DNA from: Mycobacterium celatum
GTDB taxonomy: Bacteria > Actinomycetota > Actinomycetes > Mycobacteriales > Mycobacteriaceae
Direction of reading: 5' to 3'
DNA: 64,000 nt
Assembly: GCF_002101595.1 (NCBI RefSeq)
Contig: NZ_LQOM01000016.1
Location: 1-64,000 of the forward strand
In this document: positions 34,030 through 43,992 of the stretch, piece by piece
How the letters are laid out: the number at the start of each line of letters is the position of its first letter
Position numbering within the stretch: the first letter of the stretch is position 1
The notes under the pieces: generated by a model
The model's input: the letters and a program-made list of their open reading frames with translations, nothing else
What the model was told of the DNA's origin: nothing
The model's database searches: none
Translations under genes and position numbers: made by a program

Positions 34030-37020
34030 GTGGGAATGCGGCCCACGGCGAGAATGCCGAAGCTTACTCGGCGCAGCCGGATTCTGATCGCGATCGCGCT
34101 GGTAGTGATATTGCTGCTGCTGGTAGGTCCGCGACTGATCGACGCCTACGTCGACTGGCTGTGGTTCGGCGAACTGGGCTACCGATCGGTCTTCACGACC
34201 GTGCTGATGACCCGCTTCGCGGTGTTTTTGGTGGTGGGGCTGCTGGTCGGCGGCATCGTGTTCGGCGGGCTGGCGCTGGCCTACCGGACCCGTCCGGTGT
34301 TCGTGCCGAGCAACGGCAACGATCCGGTGGCGCGGTATCGCACCGTGGTGCTTTCGCGGCTGCGGCTGATCGGAATCGGAGTCCCGGCGATGATCGGCCT
34401 GCTGGCCGGCATCATCGCGCAGACCTACTGGGTGCGTATCCAGCTGTTCCTGCACGGCGGCGTCTTCGGCATCAGGGATCCGCAATTCGGCAAGGATCTC
34501 GGCTTCTACGCCTTCGATCTGCCGTTCTACCGGCTGGTGGTCGGCTACTTGTTCGTGGCGCTGTTCTTGGCGTTCGTGGCGAACCTGGTGGCGCACTACA
34601 TCTTCGGCGGCATCCGGCTGTCCGGGCGTACCGGCGCGCTGAGCCGTTCGGCGCGAATCCAGTTGATCAGCCTGGTCGGTGCGCTGGTTCTGCTCAAGGC
34701 GGTTGCCTACTGGCTGGACCGCTACGAGCTGCTTTCGCACACCCGGGCCGGCAAGCCGTTCACCGGTGCCGGATACACCGACATCAACGCGGTGCTGCCG
34801 GCCAAGCTGATCCTGCTGGCGATCGCGCTGATCTGCGCGGGTGCGGTGTTCTCGGCAATCGTGTTGCGGGACTTGCGTATTCCAGCCATCGGCCTGGTGC
34901 TGCTGTTGTTGTCGTCGCTGATCGTGGGAGCCGGCTGGCCGCTGATCGTCGAGCAGATCAGCGTCAAACCCAATGCGGCGCAAAAGGAAAGCGAATACAT
35001 CAGCCGAAGCATCAACGCGACCCGGCAAGCGTACGGGTTGACCGAAGACGTGGTCAGCTACCGCAACTACAGCGGCGACGGTCGCGCCACTGCTGAGCAG
35101 GTGGCCTCCGACCGCGCTACCACCTCGAACATCCGGCTGCTCGACCCGACGATCGTCAGCCCGGCGTTCACTCAGTTCCAGCAGGGCAAGAACTTCTACT
35201 TCTTCCCCGACCAGCTCTCCATCGACCGCTACCTCGACCGGGACGGCAATCTGCGCGACTACGTGGTGGCGGCCCGCGAGCTCAACCCGGACCGGCTGAT
35301 CGACAACCAGCGCGACTGGATCAACCGGCACACCGTATACACCCACGGCAACGGGTTCATCGCGTCGCCGGCCAACACGGTGCGCGGTATTGCCAACGAC
35401 CCCAACCAGAACGGCGGCTATCCGGAGTTCCTGGTCAACGTCGTCGGCGCCAACGGCGGCGTGGTGTCCGACGGTCCGGCACGGCTGGATCAGCCCCGCG
35501 TCTATTTCGGGCCGGTGATCGCCAACACCCCGGCCGACTACGCGATCGTCGGAAAGAACGGGAACGACCGCGAATACGACTACGAGACCAACACCGAAAC
35601 CAAGAACTACACCTACACCGGCAGCGGCGGAGTCCCGATCGGCAGCTGGATATCGCGCAGCGTGTTCGCCGCGAAGTTCGCCGAGCGAAACTTCTTGTTC
35701 TCCAACGTGATCGGGTCCAATAGCAAGATCCTGTTCAACCGCGATCCGGCGCAGCGCGTCGAGGCGGTGGCGCCGTGGCTGACCACCGACAGCGCGGTGT
35801 ACCCGGCGATCGTCAACAAGCGGCTGGTGTGGATCATCGACGGCTACACCACGCTGGACAATTATCCGTATTCCGAGCTGACGTCGTTGTCGTCGGCTAC
35901 CGCCGACTCCAACGAGGTGGCGTTCAACCGGCTGGCGCCCGACAAGCAGGTCTCTTACATCCGCAACTCGGTGAAGGCCACCGTCGACGCCTACGACGGC
36001 ACGGTCACGCTTTATGCCCAAGACGAGGCCGATCCGGTGCTCAAGGCGTGGATGAAGGTGTTCCCGGGCACGGTCAAACCGAAGAGCCAGATCACCCCCG
36101 AGCTGGCCGAGCATCTGCGCTATCCGGAGGACCTGTTCAAGGTGCAGCGCATGCTGCTGGCCAAATACCACGTCAACGACCCGGTGACGTTCTTCTCCAC
36201 GTCGGATTTCTGGGATGTGCCGCTGGACCCTAACCCGACCGCCAGCAGCTACCAGCCGCCGTACTACATCGTCGCGAAAAACCTTGCCAAGGGTGACAAT
36301 TCGGCGTCGTATCAGCTGACGAGCGCGATGAACAGGTTCAAGCGCGACTATCTGGCGGCCTACATCAGCGCCAGCTCGGATCCCGCGACGTACGGCAAGA
36401 TCACCGTGCTGACCATTCCCGGCCAGGTCAACGGGCCGAAACTGGCCAACAATGCGATCACCACCGACACCGCGGTGTCGCAAGACCTCGGTGTGATCGG
36501 CCGGGACAACCAGAACCGGATCCGGTGGGGCAACCTGCTAACGCTGCCGGTGGCGCAGGGCGGGCTGCTCTATGTCGAACCGGTGTATGCCTCGCCCGGC
36601 TCCAGTGACGCGGCGTCGTCGTATCCGCGGCTGATCCGGGTCGCAATGATGTACAACGACAAAATCGGCTACGGGCCCACCGTTGGTGATGCGCTGACCG
36701 GACTGTTCGGGCCGGGCGCCGGTGCCACCGCGACGGAGATCGCGCCGACCGATGCCGGTGCGCCGGCCAGCCCGCCGGCGGGAACGCCGCCGCCGGCCGC
36801 CGATTCGGTGCCGGCGTCACCCGCGCCGCCGGCCGCGGCCGTCCCGCCCTCGCCCAACGGTGCGACAACGTTGTCGCCGGCCAAGGCCGCCGCGATGAAG
36901 GAGATCCAGGCGGCCATCGCCGCGGCGCGCGATGCCCAGAAGAAGGGCGACTTCGCCGCCTACGGCGCAGCGCTGCAGCGGGTCGACGACGCGATCACCA
37001 AGTTCAACAACGCCAAGTAA
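34030..37020 (+). CDS. UPF0182 large membrane protein (Rv3193c-like)
   Basis: This 996-residue protein has seven predicted membrane helices in the first 320 residues, a large extracytoplasmic domain (about 330-900), a Pro/Ala-rich linker, and a short helical C-terminus. It belongs to UPF0182, widespread in actinobacteria and cyanobacteria, with no established biochemical function. GTG 34030 follows GGGAG at 34017-34021; ATG 34036 is a possible alternative. The stop is followed by a family B hairpin and then the initiator tRNA. Confidence 0.9.
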   Translation: MGMRPTARMPKLTRRSRILIAIALVVILLLLVGPRLIDAYVDWLWFGELGYRSVFTTVLMTRFAVFLVVGLLVGGIVFGGLALAYRTRPVFVPSNGNDPVARYRTVVLSRLRLIGIGVPAMIGLLAGIIAQTYWVRIQLFLHGGVFGIRDPQFGKDLGFYAFDLPFYRLVVGYLFVALFLAFVANLVAHYIFGGIRLSGRTGALSRSARIQLISLVGALVLLKAVAYWLDRYELLSHTRAGKPFTGAGYTDINAVLPAKLILLAIALICAGAVFSAIVLRDLRIPAIGLVLLLLSSLIVGAGWPLIVEQISVKPNAAQKESEYISRSINATRQAYGLTEDVVSYRNYSGDGRATAEQVASDRATTSNIRLLDPTIVSPAFTQFQQGKNFYFFPDQLSIDRYLDRDGNLRDYVVAARELNPDRLIDNQRDWINRHTVYTHGNGFIASPANTVRGIANDPNQNGGYPEFLVNVVGANGGVVSDGPARLDQPRVYFGPVIANTPADYAIVGKNGNDREYDYETNTETKNYTYTGSGGVPIGSWISRSVFAAKFAERNFLFSNVIGSNSKILFNRDPAQRVEAVAPWLTTDSAVYPAIVNKRLVWIIDGYTTLDNYPYSELTSLSSATADSNEVAFNRLAPDKQVSYIRNSVKATVDAYDGTVTLYAQDEADPVLKAWMKVFPGTVKPKSQITPELAEHLRYPEDLFKVQRMLLAKYHVNDPVTFFSTSDFWDVPLDPNPTASSYQPPYYIVAKNLAKGDNSASYQLTSAMNRFKRDYLAAYISASSDPATYGKITVLTIPGQVNGPKLANNAITTDTAVSQDLGVIGRDNQNRIRWGNLLTLPVAQGGLLYVEPVYASPGSSDAASSYPRLIRVAMMYNDKIGYGPTVGDALTGLFGPGAGATATEIAPTDAGAPASPPAGTPPPAADSVPASPAPPAAAVPPSPNGATTLSPAKAAAMKEIQAAIAAARDAQKKGDFAAYGAALQRVDDAITKFNNAK

Positions 37021-37037
37021 GCGACGGGTCGCCTTCC

Positions 37038-37101
37038 CCGCGAACGTGCGCGTCCCCGGGCGACACGCCGACATAATTCCCGGGTTTGCGCACGCTCGCG
37101 G
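37038..37101. repeat. 64-bp palindromic element, family B, copy 3
   Basis: Arms CCGCGAACGTGCGCG... (37038-37060) and ...GCGCACGCTCGCGG (37079-37101) match at 19 of 23 positions. It lies 17 bp after the UPF0182 stop, likely the terminator before the tRNA. Its interior differs from the other two copies while the end bases are kept. Confidence 0.65.
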
Positions 37102-37160
37102 CATGTTGACCCGCGATTTGGTGGGCGCCGCCCGCGTTCGGTAACCTTGCATTTACCCGT

Positions 37161-37237
37161 CGCGGGGTGGAGCAGCTCGGTAGCTCGCTGGGCTCATAAC
37201 CCAGAGGTCGCAGGTTCGAATCCTGTCCCCGCTACTA
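37161..37237 (+). tRNA. Initiator tRNA-fMet (CAU)
   Basis: Full cloverleaf with anticodon CAT in G-C-T-C-A-T-A-A-C, flanked by the three G-C pairs (GGG/CCC) of initiator tRNAs, and a non-Watson-Crick first acceptor pair (C1 against T72), also diagnostic of initiators. T-loop GGTTCGAATCC. The 3' end reads ACTA, so the terminal CCA is not encoded. The tRNA body ends at 37234. Confidence 0.95.
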
Positions 37238-37242
37238 AATCG

Positions 37243-37275
37243 AAACGGCCGCCGGCATCAGTCGGCGGCCGTTTT
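37243..37275 (+). terminator. Intrinsic terminator of tRNA-fMet
   Basis: Perfect inverted repeat AAACGGCCGCC with GGCGGCCGTTTT around a 10-nt loop, ending in a T-run. Its 3' arm and following bases (37260-37284) recur exactly at 44710-44734, beyond the accessory island. Confidence 0.85.
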
Positions 37276-37284
37276 CGCGCCGCC
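37260..37284 (+). repeat. Left 25-bp direct repeat flanking the defence island
   Basis: Identical over 25 bp to 44710-44734. It includes the 3' arm of the tRNA terminator. The jetABCD-vapBC block lies exactly between the two copies, so they look like integration or recombination borders. Confidence 0.65.
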
Positions 37285-37342
37285 CACAACGGCCGTATCT
37301 GGTGACAGCGATTCGCTGCCCCAACATGTCGGTGTCCTTGCT

Positions 37343-37348
37343 TACGCT
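37343..37348 (+). promoter_or_regulatory. Candidate -10 element of jetA
   Basis: TACGCT lies only 5 to 7 bp before the GTG start codons of jetA, which would give a leaderless transcript, common in mycobacteria. No convincing -35 is seen. Confidence 0.35.
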
Positions 37349-37354
37349 CTGCGT

Positions 37355-38797
37355 GTGGAGTACGAGGCAATCCGCGCCTTGCGGGATCGACACCCTGCTT
37401 GGCGACTACTGCGTGCAGGTAACGCGACTCTGATCCTCTCCTTTCTCGGAAAGTTCTTTGTCGAAGGCAACCGAGGCGCGTGCTCAGCAAGCGAAGTTGC
37501 GGCCGCTTTGGACGACCATCTCTATGCGCTCAACGCCGACGAACCCGCCGAAAACGGGCAGCCACGATTTCCGAAGAGCCCACGAGCGTACTTGGAGGAC
37601 TGGGCAGCAACCGACGCCGCGTATCTGCGGCGGTTCTACCCGCCTGGAGACGACGAGGTCCACTATGAGGTCACGCCGGCTTTCGAGAAGGCCTACGGCT
37701 GGGTCACGACGCTTCAGGGCAGGTCCTTCGTGGGTACTGAGTCCCGGCTGCACACCGTGGTCGAGCTGCTGCGACAGATCGCGCAGGGAACCGAAACCGA
37801 ACCCGATGTCCGGCTGGCAGAGTTGCGCCGTCGTCGCGACGAACTCGACGCGCAGATCGCGGCCGTCGAGGCTGGCGTCGTGCAGTTGCTGGACGCGACA
37901 GCGGTCCGCGATCGCTACCAACAGCTCGCCGCCACCGCACGCGAGCTGCTCTCGGATTTTCGCGAGGTCGAAGACAATTTCCGGCTCCTCGACCGGGCCG
38001 CGCGAGAGAAGATCGCCGCCTGGGACGGCTCCAAGGGCGAACTACTTGCCGAGTTGGTCGGCAGTCGCTCCGAGATCGCTGGCTCGGATCAGGGCCGCAG
38101 CTTCCAGGCGTTCTACGACTTCCTGCTCTCCGAGGCGCGCCAGGCCGAGCTCGCCGGGCTGCTCGCTAAGGTGTCCGCGCTGGACATGATCGAACAGGAC
38201 CAGAGGATCCGCGGTATCCACCACGACTGGTCGGAAGCCGCCGACCGGGCCCAGCGCACCGTTCGGCAGATATCGGAGCAACTGCGCCGCTTCCTCGACG
38301 ACCAGATCTGGCTGGAGAACCGGCGCGTACTGGACTTGGTGCGGGCCGTGGAAAGCGCCGCACTCGAGCTGCGCGACGCCCCGCCCCCCTTCGGGCTCGA
38401 GGTCGACGAGCCGGGCATCGAGCTGACCTTGCCGTTCGAGCGGCCGCTGTATCAAGCGCCGGTGGCGGCCGAAGTCGAAAGTGAGATTTCGGCGGCGACG
38501 GAGGAGGTCGACACCGACCTACTCTTCACCCAGACCTACATCGACCAAGCCCGCCTGGCCGAGATCATCCGCGCCGTTCTACCCGAGAACTCCTCCGCCC
38601 TGCTGTCCGACGTCGTTGCCGTGCACCCCATCGAGCAAGGAGCCGCAGAAATCGTTGGCTACCTTGCCCTGGGCGACGAAGACCTGACGGTCGACATGGA
38701 CGACGCCGACGAGACCCTCCTGGAATACCGCGACTCCGCCAACCCGGACCTCACCAAGCGGGCCAGGCTGCCGAAAGTGACGGTGCGGCGGCAATGA
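37355..38797 (+). CDS. jetA: Wadjet protein JetA (DUF3375, MukF/MksF-like kleisin)
   Basis: This 480-residue protein of the DUF3375 family is the kleisin-like subunit of Wadjet, bridging the SMC-like JetC dimer. An N-terminal winged-helix-like part (F-F-V-E-G-N-R-G-A, S-E-V-A-A-A-L-D-D-H-L) precedes a long charged helical centre (about 130-330). An acidic C-terminal half contains F-T-Q-T-Y-I-D, characteristic of the family. GTG 37355 (V-E-Y-E) is the likely start; no ribosome site is visible. It is first in a four-gene operon overlapping jetB by ATGA. Intact in length. In M. smegmatis the homologous eptABCD/mksBEFG restricts plasmids. Confidence 0.9.
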   Translation: MEYEAIRALRDRHPAWRLLRAGNATLILSFLGKFFVEGNRGACSASEVAAALDDHLYALNADEPAENGQPRFPKSPRAYLEDWAATDAAYLRRFYPPGDDEVHYEVTPAFEKAYGWVTTLQGRSFVGTESRLHTVVELLRQIAQGTETEPDVRLAELRRRRDELDAQIAAVEAGVVQLLDATAVRDRYQQLAATARELLSDFREVEDNFRLLDRAAREKIAAWDGSKGELLAELVGSRSEIAGSDQGRSFQAFYDFLLSEARQAELAGLLAKVSALDMIEQDQRIRGIHHDWSEAADRAQRTVRQISEQLRRFLDDQIWLENRRVLDLVRAVESAALELRDAPPPFGLEVDEPGIELTLPFERPLYQAPVAAEVESEISAATEEVDTDLLFTQTYIDQARLAEIIRAVLPENSSALLSDVVAVHPIEQGAAEIVGYLALGDEDLTVDMDDADETLLEYRDSANPDLTKRARLPKVTVRRQ

Positions 38798-39372
38798 GCA
38801 GCGAGCACGCGGTGGCCAGCGCCATCATCCGGTTGATGCAGGGGGTCGTCTACCGCGAATCCGACGAGGACACCTGGCTGACCCTGGAACGGTCGGGTGC
38901 CGGTGTCCGAGACCATTTCGCCAAGATCGGCGTCGACGTGGTGATCGACGACGCGGAGGGCTACGCCTACCTTCGGTCCCGACCCGACGACGACGGGGAC
39001 GAGGCGCTGCCGCGCCTGGTCCGGCGGCGCGCGCTGACATACAACGTCAGTCTCCTGCTGGTGCTCTTGCGCAAGAGGCTCGTCGAGTTCGAAACCAGTG
39101 GCGGTGAAGGCCGATTGGTGCTCAGCACCGAGCAGATCGTCGAGATGCTTCGGCTCTTTCAGGCCGAATCCACCAACGACGCACGAGTCGTGGATCAAGC
39201 GGAGACGACGATCAAGAAGGCCGCCGAACTCGGCTTCCTGCGCCAATTGCGCGGTCAGCGCGACCAGTGGGAGGTGCGGCGCATCCTCAAGGCCTACGTC
39301 GACGCCCAGACCCTGTCGGACTTCGCGGCCAAACTGCGCGAATACGCCGGAACGGTAGTCGACCATGACTGA
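38794..39372 (+). CDS. jetB: Wadjet protein JetB (DUF4194, MksE-like)
   Basis: This 192-residue protein of the DUF4194 family is the KITE-type winged-helix subunit that binds JetA. Visible segments include V-A-S-A-I-I-R-L-M-Q-G-V-V-Y-R and E-T-T-I-K-K-A-A-E-L-G-F-L. Its ATG overlaps the jetA stop and its end overlaps jetC by 8 bp, so translation of the three is coupled. The length is normal for the family. Confidence 0.9.
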   Translation: MSSEHAVASAIIRLMQGVVYRESDEDTWLTLERSGAGVRDHFAKIGVDVVIDDAEGYAYLRSRPDDDGDEALPRLVRRRALTYNVSLLLVLLRKRLVEFETSGGEGRLVLSTEQIVEMLRLFQAESTNDARVVDQAETTIKKAAELGFLRQLRGQRDQWEVRRILKAYVDAQTLSDFAAKLREYAGTVVDHD

Positions 39373-42300
39373 AAGCTCCACTGCCACAGCGCAACTCGAT
39401 GAAACCCGAGGAGCCGGTTACCGGCTGGCGCATGCGGAGCTGTTGAACTGGGGCACCTTCGACGGCCAGGTCTGGCGGTTCAGCCCGGGTACCGACACCG
39501 CGCTGTTGACCGGTGACATCGGCTCCGGCAAGTCGACGATCGTCGATGCGCTCACCACCTTGCTGGTGCCGTCGCACAAAGCGGCCTACAACAAAGCCGC
39601 CGGCGCCGACGCCAAGGAACGCACACTGCGCTCGTACGTGGAAGGCCACTACAAGTCGGAGCGAAACGAGGCCACCGGCAAGTCTCGCGCCAAGGGACTG
39701 CGCGAAAACCGGCGAACATACTCGGTGATCCTCGGCGTGTTCACCAACCACGGCTATGACGAGACGGTCACCCTGGCCCAGGTCTTCCAGCAGCGCGAGA
39801 GCACCGGACAGCCCTACCGGTTCTTTGTCACTGCGACCAAACAACTGTCGATCGCCACGGACTTCGCCGACTTCGGGTCCGACCTTCGCGACCTTCGCAA
39901 GAGGCTGCGGGCGTCCGGGGCTGAGATCTTCGACGAGTTCCCCAAGTACGCAACGTCGTTGCGCCGGCTGCTCGGCATCCGATCCGAGCAGGCACTCGAG
40001 CTGTTCCATCAGACGGTGTCGATGAAATCCGTTGGCAATCTCAACGATTTCGTCCGCGACCACATGCTCGAGCCGAGCGACTCGGCCGATCGTGTTCGTG
40101 ACATCATCGCCCACTTCGACGATCTGACCAAGGCGCACGACGCCGTCAAACGGGCGCGAGAGCAACTCGAAGCGCTCGAGCCCATTGTGCAGACCGCGGC
40201 CAAGTACGACGCGGCGCTTTCCGAGCGTGACGCGCTGGAGCGAGAGCGATCGGCGGTGCGGCTGTTCATCGCGGAGCTTCGTTCCGGTCTGCTGGCCGGC
40301 GAGATCGCCCGGTTAGAGGCCGACGGCGCCGCCCGGTCGAGGGAACTGGAAGCTGCCGAGACGACGCAGCAACGGCTCAAGCATGAGCGCGAATCTCTGA
40401 TCGAGGAGCGCGCCGGGGCGGGCGGGGACCGCATCGGAGAGCTGGAGCGGCTCGCAAGCGAGGCCCGCGCCCAGGCCGAAACCCGCCGTGGCTCAAGGGT
40501 TCTGTTCGACGCGGCAGTCGCCGGCGCTGGCCTGGAACCCGTCATCGACAGCGAGGAGTTCGCGGCCTTGTCCGCGCTGGTCTCCACCGAGCGTCCCCGG
40601 CTGATCGCCGAAAAGCGAAGCCTCGACGCAGCCACCGCCGACGCGATCGGGCGCGAGCGAGAGCTGCGACGCAAGTGCGAGGTCATCACCGACGAGGTCA
40701 CCAGCTTGGAGCAGCGCACCAGCAACTTGCCCGTCGAGCAGGTCGAGGTGCGCGCCGAGATGTGCGCGGCCCTCGGGCTGACGCCGGAGGACCTTCCCTA
40801 CGCGGGTGAACTCCTCGACGTGTTCGACGAGCACGCCGAGTGGCGGGGCGCCGCCGAACGAGTGCTGCGCGGGTTCGCGCTCTCTCTGCTGGTGCCGCAG
40901 CAGCATTACGATGCCGTCGTCGAATGGGTGAACGGCCGACGGCTCATGTTTCGTGGCCGGGGCGGTAAGGCGACCGGAGCGAAGCTGGTCTACGAGAGGG
41001 TTCCCCGCCAACAGGTCCGGCTGCAACCGGCCGACCACGACTGGCTGCGGCTCGCCGACTGCATCGACATCAAGGACGGGCCGTTCCGGGACTATCTGGC
41101 CAACGAACTCACCAAGCGTGCCGACTTCCGTTGCGCAACAAGCTTAACCGAGTTCCAAGCCGAGCGGCGCGCTGTCACCCGCGAGGGTCAGGTGCGTTCG
41201 GGCGACCGACACGAAAAGGACGACCGGCACCGCGTCGACGATCCTCGCCGGTGGGTGCTGGGCTGGGCCAACGAACGCAAGATCGCCGCGCTGCGCGCCG
41301 AACTTGGCCAGCTAGAGGCCGAGCGCGAGGCGGCCGCCTCCGAGGTGGCCGGGCTCAGCGCTCAGCGGGAGGCGCTGCAGGAAAGGCTGGACGCCCTACT
41401 TCGGATTCAGGGCTTTCGCTCCTGGATTGACCTCGACGTCGACGAAGCCGAGGCGCGCGCGAAAAACCATGACGCTGAACGTATTCGGTTGCAGGCAGGC
41501 TCGTCGCGGCTGCAGGAGATCACGCGCGCGCTGGACCGCAACGCCGAGGAAGACAGTGCGGTCGCCGAGCTGATCAGGAAACTCACCGGTGAACTCGCCA
41601 CCACTCTCGCCAAGGCAAAGCAGGCCGAACACGACAAGAAGCGCGACGACGATTTCATCGCAGCACAGCAGCAACAGGACCTGGAAGCCGCCCGGGAGTC
41701 CTACGCTGCCCTGGACGAGCGCCTGGGGAGGCGCCGTCCGACGCATGCAGCGGACTGCGCCGAGACCGAGGCGGTTCTGTCCGACGATCTGCACAGGCGG
41801 ATCGAAAAGCTGACCCGCGAACTGAACGGTCACGGACTGAACCTGGGCCAGCACATGGCAGCGGTGTTGACCCGCTGGCCCGAGCTTCGCGCTGACATGG
41901 ACGCCAATGTCGATGCGCGCCAGGAGTTTCTGGCGTTCCGGAACCGCGTCGCGACCGACGACCTTCCGCGTTTCGAAAGCGAGTTCAAAGAACAGCTCAA
42001 CAAGAACGCCATCCAAGAGCTCGCAGGGTTCAACAACTGGCTGGGTAGGCAGGCGTCGGCCATCGACGAGCGCGTCGACCGCATCAACGAGGCGCTCGGG
42101 GCGGTGCCCTACAACCCGGGTCGCTTCATCCGCCTCGAGAAGGAACCCACCACCAATCAGGATGTCGCGCAATTCCGTTCGGACTTGCGCAACCTGACCA
42201 ACGACAGCCTCGCGATCGATGGCGACCAGTACTCCGAGCAGCGGTTCCGAGACGTCAAGCGGATCATCGAACGCTTTCGCGGTCGGGACGGCTACGCCGA

Positions 42301-42763
42301 ATCCGACAAGACCTGGACTCGACGCGTCACCGATGTGCGCAACTGGTTCGTTTTCTCGGCTTCCGAGCGTGACGTCGAGACCGACCTCGAGTGGGAGCAC
42401 TACAGCGACTCCGACGGTAAGTCCGGCGGCCAGAAGGAGAAGCTGGCGTACACGATCCTCGCGGCGTCGCTTGCCTACCAGTTCGGGCTCGAGTGGGGAG
42501 CACAGCGGTCACGCGACTTCCGGTTCGCGGTCATAGACGAGGCATTTGGGCGCGGCTCGGATATCTCGACACGCTATGCGCTGGAGCTCTTCGCGACGCT
42601 CGGGCTGCAACTTCTCATCATCACGCCGTTGCAGAAGGTGCATGTCATCGAGCCGTACGTCAAGGCAATTGGATTCGTCGACAATCCGACCGGAACCTTC
42701 TCTCGGCTCCAGACGATGACGATCGAGGAGTACCGCACACGACGTGACGGCCGGCGGCCATGA
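39365..42763 (+). CDS. jetC: Wadjet SMC-like ATPase JetC (MksB-like)
   Basis: This 1132-residue SMC/MukB-like ATPase has Walker A G-D-I-G-S-G-K-S-T at 50-58, two long Glu/Arg/Ala coiled-coil arms (about 280-460 and 640-800) around a hinge-like region (about 470-620), the ABC signature S-G-G-Q-K near 1019 and Walker B A-V-I-D-E-A-F near 1055. It should dimerise, extrude DNA loops and, with JetD, cleave small circular DNA. All catalytic motifs look intact. It overlaps jetB and jetD. Confidence 0.93.
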   Translation: MTESSTATAQLDETRGAGYRLAHAELLNWGTFDGQVWRFSPGTDTALLTGDIGSGKSTIVDALTTLLVPSHKAAYNKAAGADAKERTLRSYVEGHYKSERNEATGKSRAKGLRENRRTYSVILGVFTNHGYDETVTLAQVFQQRESTGQPYRFFVTATKQLSIATDFADFGSDLRDLRKRLRASGAEIFDEFPKYATSLRRLLGIRSEQALELFHQTVSMKSVGNLNDFVRDHMLEPSDSADRVRDIIAHFDDLTKAHDAVKRAREQLEALEPIVQTAAKYDAALSERDALERERSAVRLFIAELRSGLLAGEIARLEADGAARSRELEAAETTQQRLKHERESLIEERAGAGGDRIGELERLASEARAQAETRRGSRVLFDAAVAGAGLEPVIDSEEFAALSALVSTERPRLIAEKRSLDAATADAIGRERELRRKCEVITDEVTSLEQRTSNLPVEQVEVRAEMCAALGLTPEDLPYAGELLDVFDEHAEWRGAAERVLRGFALSLLVPQQHYDAVVEWVNGRRLMFRGRGGKATGAKLVYERVPRQQVRLQPADHDWLRLADCIDIKDGPFRDYLANELTKRADFRCATSLTEFQAERRAVTREGQVRSGDRHEKDDRHRVDDPRRWVLGWANERKIAALRAELGQLEAEREAAASEVAGLSAQREALQERLDALLRIQGFRSWIDLDVDEAEARAKNHDAERIRLQAGSSRLQEITRALDRNAEEDSAVAELIRKLTGELATTLAKAKQAEHDKKRDDDFIAAQQQQDLEAARESYAALDERLGRRRPTHAADCAETEAVLSDDLHRRIEKLTRELNGHGLNLGQHMAAVLTRWPELRADMDANVDARQEFLAFRNRVATDDLPRFESEFKEQLNKNAIQELAGFNNWLGRQASAIDERVDRINEALGAVPYNPGRFIRLEKEPTTNQDVAQFRSDLRNLTNDSLAIDGDQYSEQRFRDVKRIIERFRGRDGYAESDKTWTRRVTDVRNWFVFSASERDVETDLEWEHYSDSDGKSGGQKEKLAYTILAASLAYQFGLEWGAQRSRDFRFAVIDEAFGRGSDISTRYALELFATLGLQLLIITPLQKVHVIEPYVKAIGFVDNPTGTFSRLQTMTIEEYRTRRDGRRP

Positions 42764-43923
42764 GTCGCGGGTGGACCACACCAGATGGCATTGCCGCCAG
42801 GGTCCGACGCCGGTGGGACGACGGATCGCTCTTGCGCGCCCACGCCAACGGTGACCCCTTCGATCCGATTGAGGTGCCACTCCATGGCCCCAGGCCGTCG
42901 GAGGTCGGTGATGACCTTGCCGCCGCCCGCAGGTGGGTCGCGGCTCTCGACGCCGGCCGCCGCGACGACCGTCGATACACGCTGCAATGGCAATCGATCG
43001 GCGGCAGACAGATCGGCCGTAACCAGCTGCCCGTACGGGCGGTCGTGTCCTCGATGGAGCAGGCCTGCGCTCTCTTGGGCGTGACGGCATCGCTTCGCCG
43101 GTTCGACGAACTGTTGGTTCTCGCGCAGCAACATCCACGAGTTCGACAGTGGATCGTCGACCATCCGCATCGTGCGCTGGAACTGGCACCCGAGGTGCCG
43201 CGGCTGATCGCCGCCTACATTTGGCTCGACAGTAACCGGCAATCACATCGCTATCTGCGCGAGATCAGCGCACCCGGAGTCGACACCAAGTTCGCCGAAA
43301 GGCACCGCCCGGTTCTGGCAGCCATGCTTGGCGTGTCGTCGAGCGCCTCGGGATTTCTGGCTGGCCTTGGCCTTCGATCGAAGCCCGGTTTGGTTCGGCT
43401 ACGGCCCGCCCCCTCGCTCGGCCTGGTGGCTCCGCTAACAGAGATAGCGGTGCGCTGCGAGGAGTTGACGCAACTCAACGTCGAACCACGGATGGCTGTG
43501 ATCATCGAGAACGAGATCAGCTATCTGAGCGTGGAGGTGCCCGACAACGGCGTCGTCATCTGGGGGAGGGGGTTCGACGTCGATGCCGTGGGCCGACTGC
43601 GTTGGCTGGCCGAAGTCGATGTCCGTTACTGGGGGGATATCGATACGCATGGATTCGCCATACTTGACCGTCTGCGGGCGTGGCTGCCGCAGGCACAGTC
43701 GGTGCTTATGGACCGTGAGACTCTGCTCACCCATCGCGATCATTGGGTGACCGAGGACCGTCCGGCGACGGCGGTCCTCACGCGTCTGACGCCCGACGAG
43801 CAGGAGCTGTATTCGGACCTGGTCACCGACGGTTTGGGCGAGCGAGTGCGTCTCGAACAGGAGCGAATCGACTGGCAGTGGGTCGAGCAACGGCTACCGG
43901 CAGGCATCAAGGTGCGGACCTAG
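42760..43923 (+). CDS. jetD: Wadjet nuclease JetD (DUF3322-DUF2220, toprim-like)
   Basis: This 387-residue protein has an N-terminal DUF3322 arm domain and a C-terminal DUF2220 domain related to the toprim fold of topoisomerase VI A. The candidate metal site is V-I-I-E-N-E near 247-252 and G-D-I-D-T-H-G near 292-298, followed by a conserved L-T-H-R-D-H-W. JetD is the nuclease that linearises plasmids bound by JetABC. The ATG overlaps the jetC stop. The stop at 43921 is followed within 5 bp by the vapBC operator repeats. Confidence 0.92.
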   Translation: MSRGWTTPDGIAARVRRRWDDGSLLRAHANGDPFDPIEVPLHGPRPSEVGDDLAAARRWVAALDAGRRDDRRYTLQWQSIGGRQIGRNQLPVRAVVSSMEQACALLGVTASLRRFDELLVLAQQHPRVRQWIVDHPHRALELAPEVPRLIAAYIWLDSNRQSHRYLREISAPGVDTKFAERHRPVLAAMLGVSSSASGFLAGLGLRSKPGLVRLRPAPSLGLVAPLTEIAVRCEELTQLNVEPRMAVIIENEISYLSVEVPDNGVVIWGRGFDVDAVGRLRWLAEVDVRYWGDIDTHGFAILDRLRAWLPQAQSVLMDRETLLTHRDHWVTEDRPATAVLTRLTPDEQELYSDLVTDGLGERVRLEQERIDWQWVEQRLPAGIKVRT

Positions 43924-43927
43924 CGGA

Positions 43928-43992
43928 TGGTGTATCGCTTTCCATACTTTTGGTGCATAGCTGCCCATGAGATTGGTGTATCATTTCACCAA
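43928..43992 (+). promoter_or_regulatory. vapBC operator: three TGGTGYAT repeats 23 bp apart plus a dyad
   Basis: TGGTGTAT (43928), TGGTGCAT (43951) and TGGTGTAT (43974) are spaced exactly 23 bp, start to start. The last forms an inverted repeat TTGGTG (43973-43978) with CACCAA (43987-43992), touching the vapB ATG. Such repeats are expected for VapB or VapBC autorepression. Confidence 0.6.

Noticed and set aside
33757..36483. A roughly 900-codon open frame on the minus strand opposite the UPF0182 gene
   Set aside because: It is the antisense shadow of a high-GC gene. It has Arg/His/Gln-rich content, no domain pattern, and overlaps a well-supported membrane protein.
37355..43923. Treating jetC as SbcC, RecN or chromosomal MukB
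   Set aside because: The fixed four-gene order with DUF3375, DUF4194 and DUF3322/DUF2220 partners identifies Wadjet, not repair or condensin genes.
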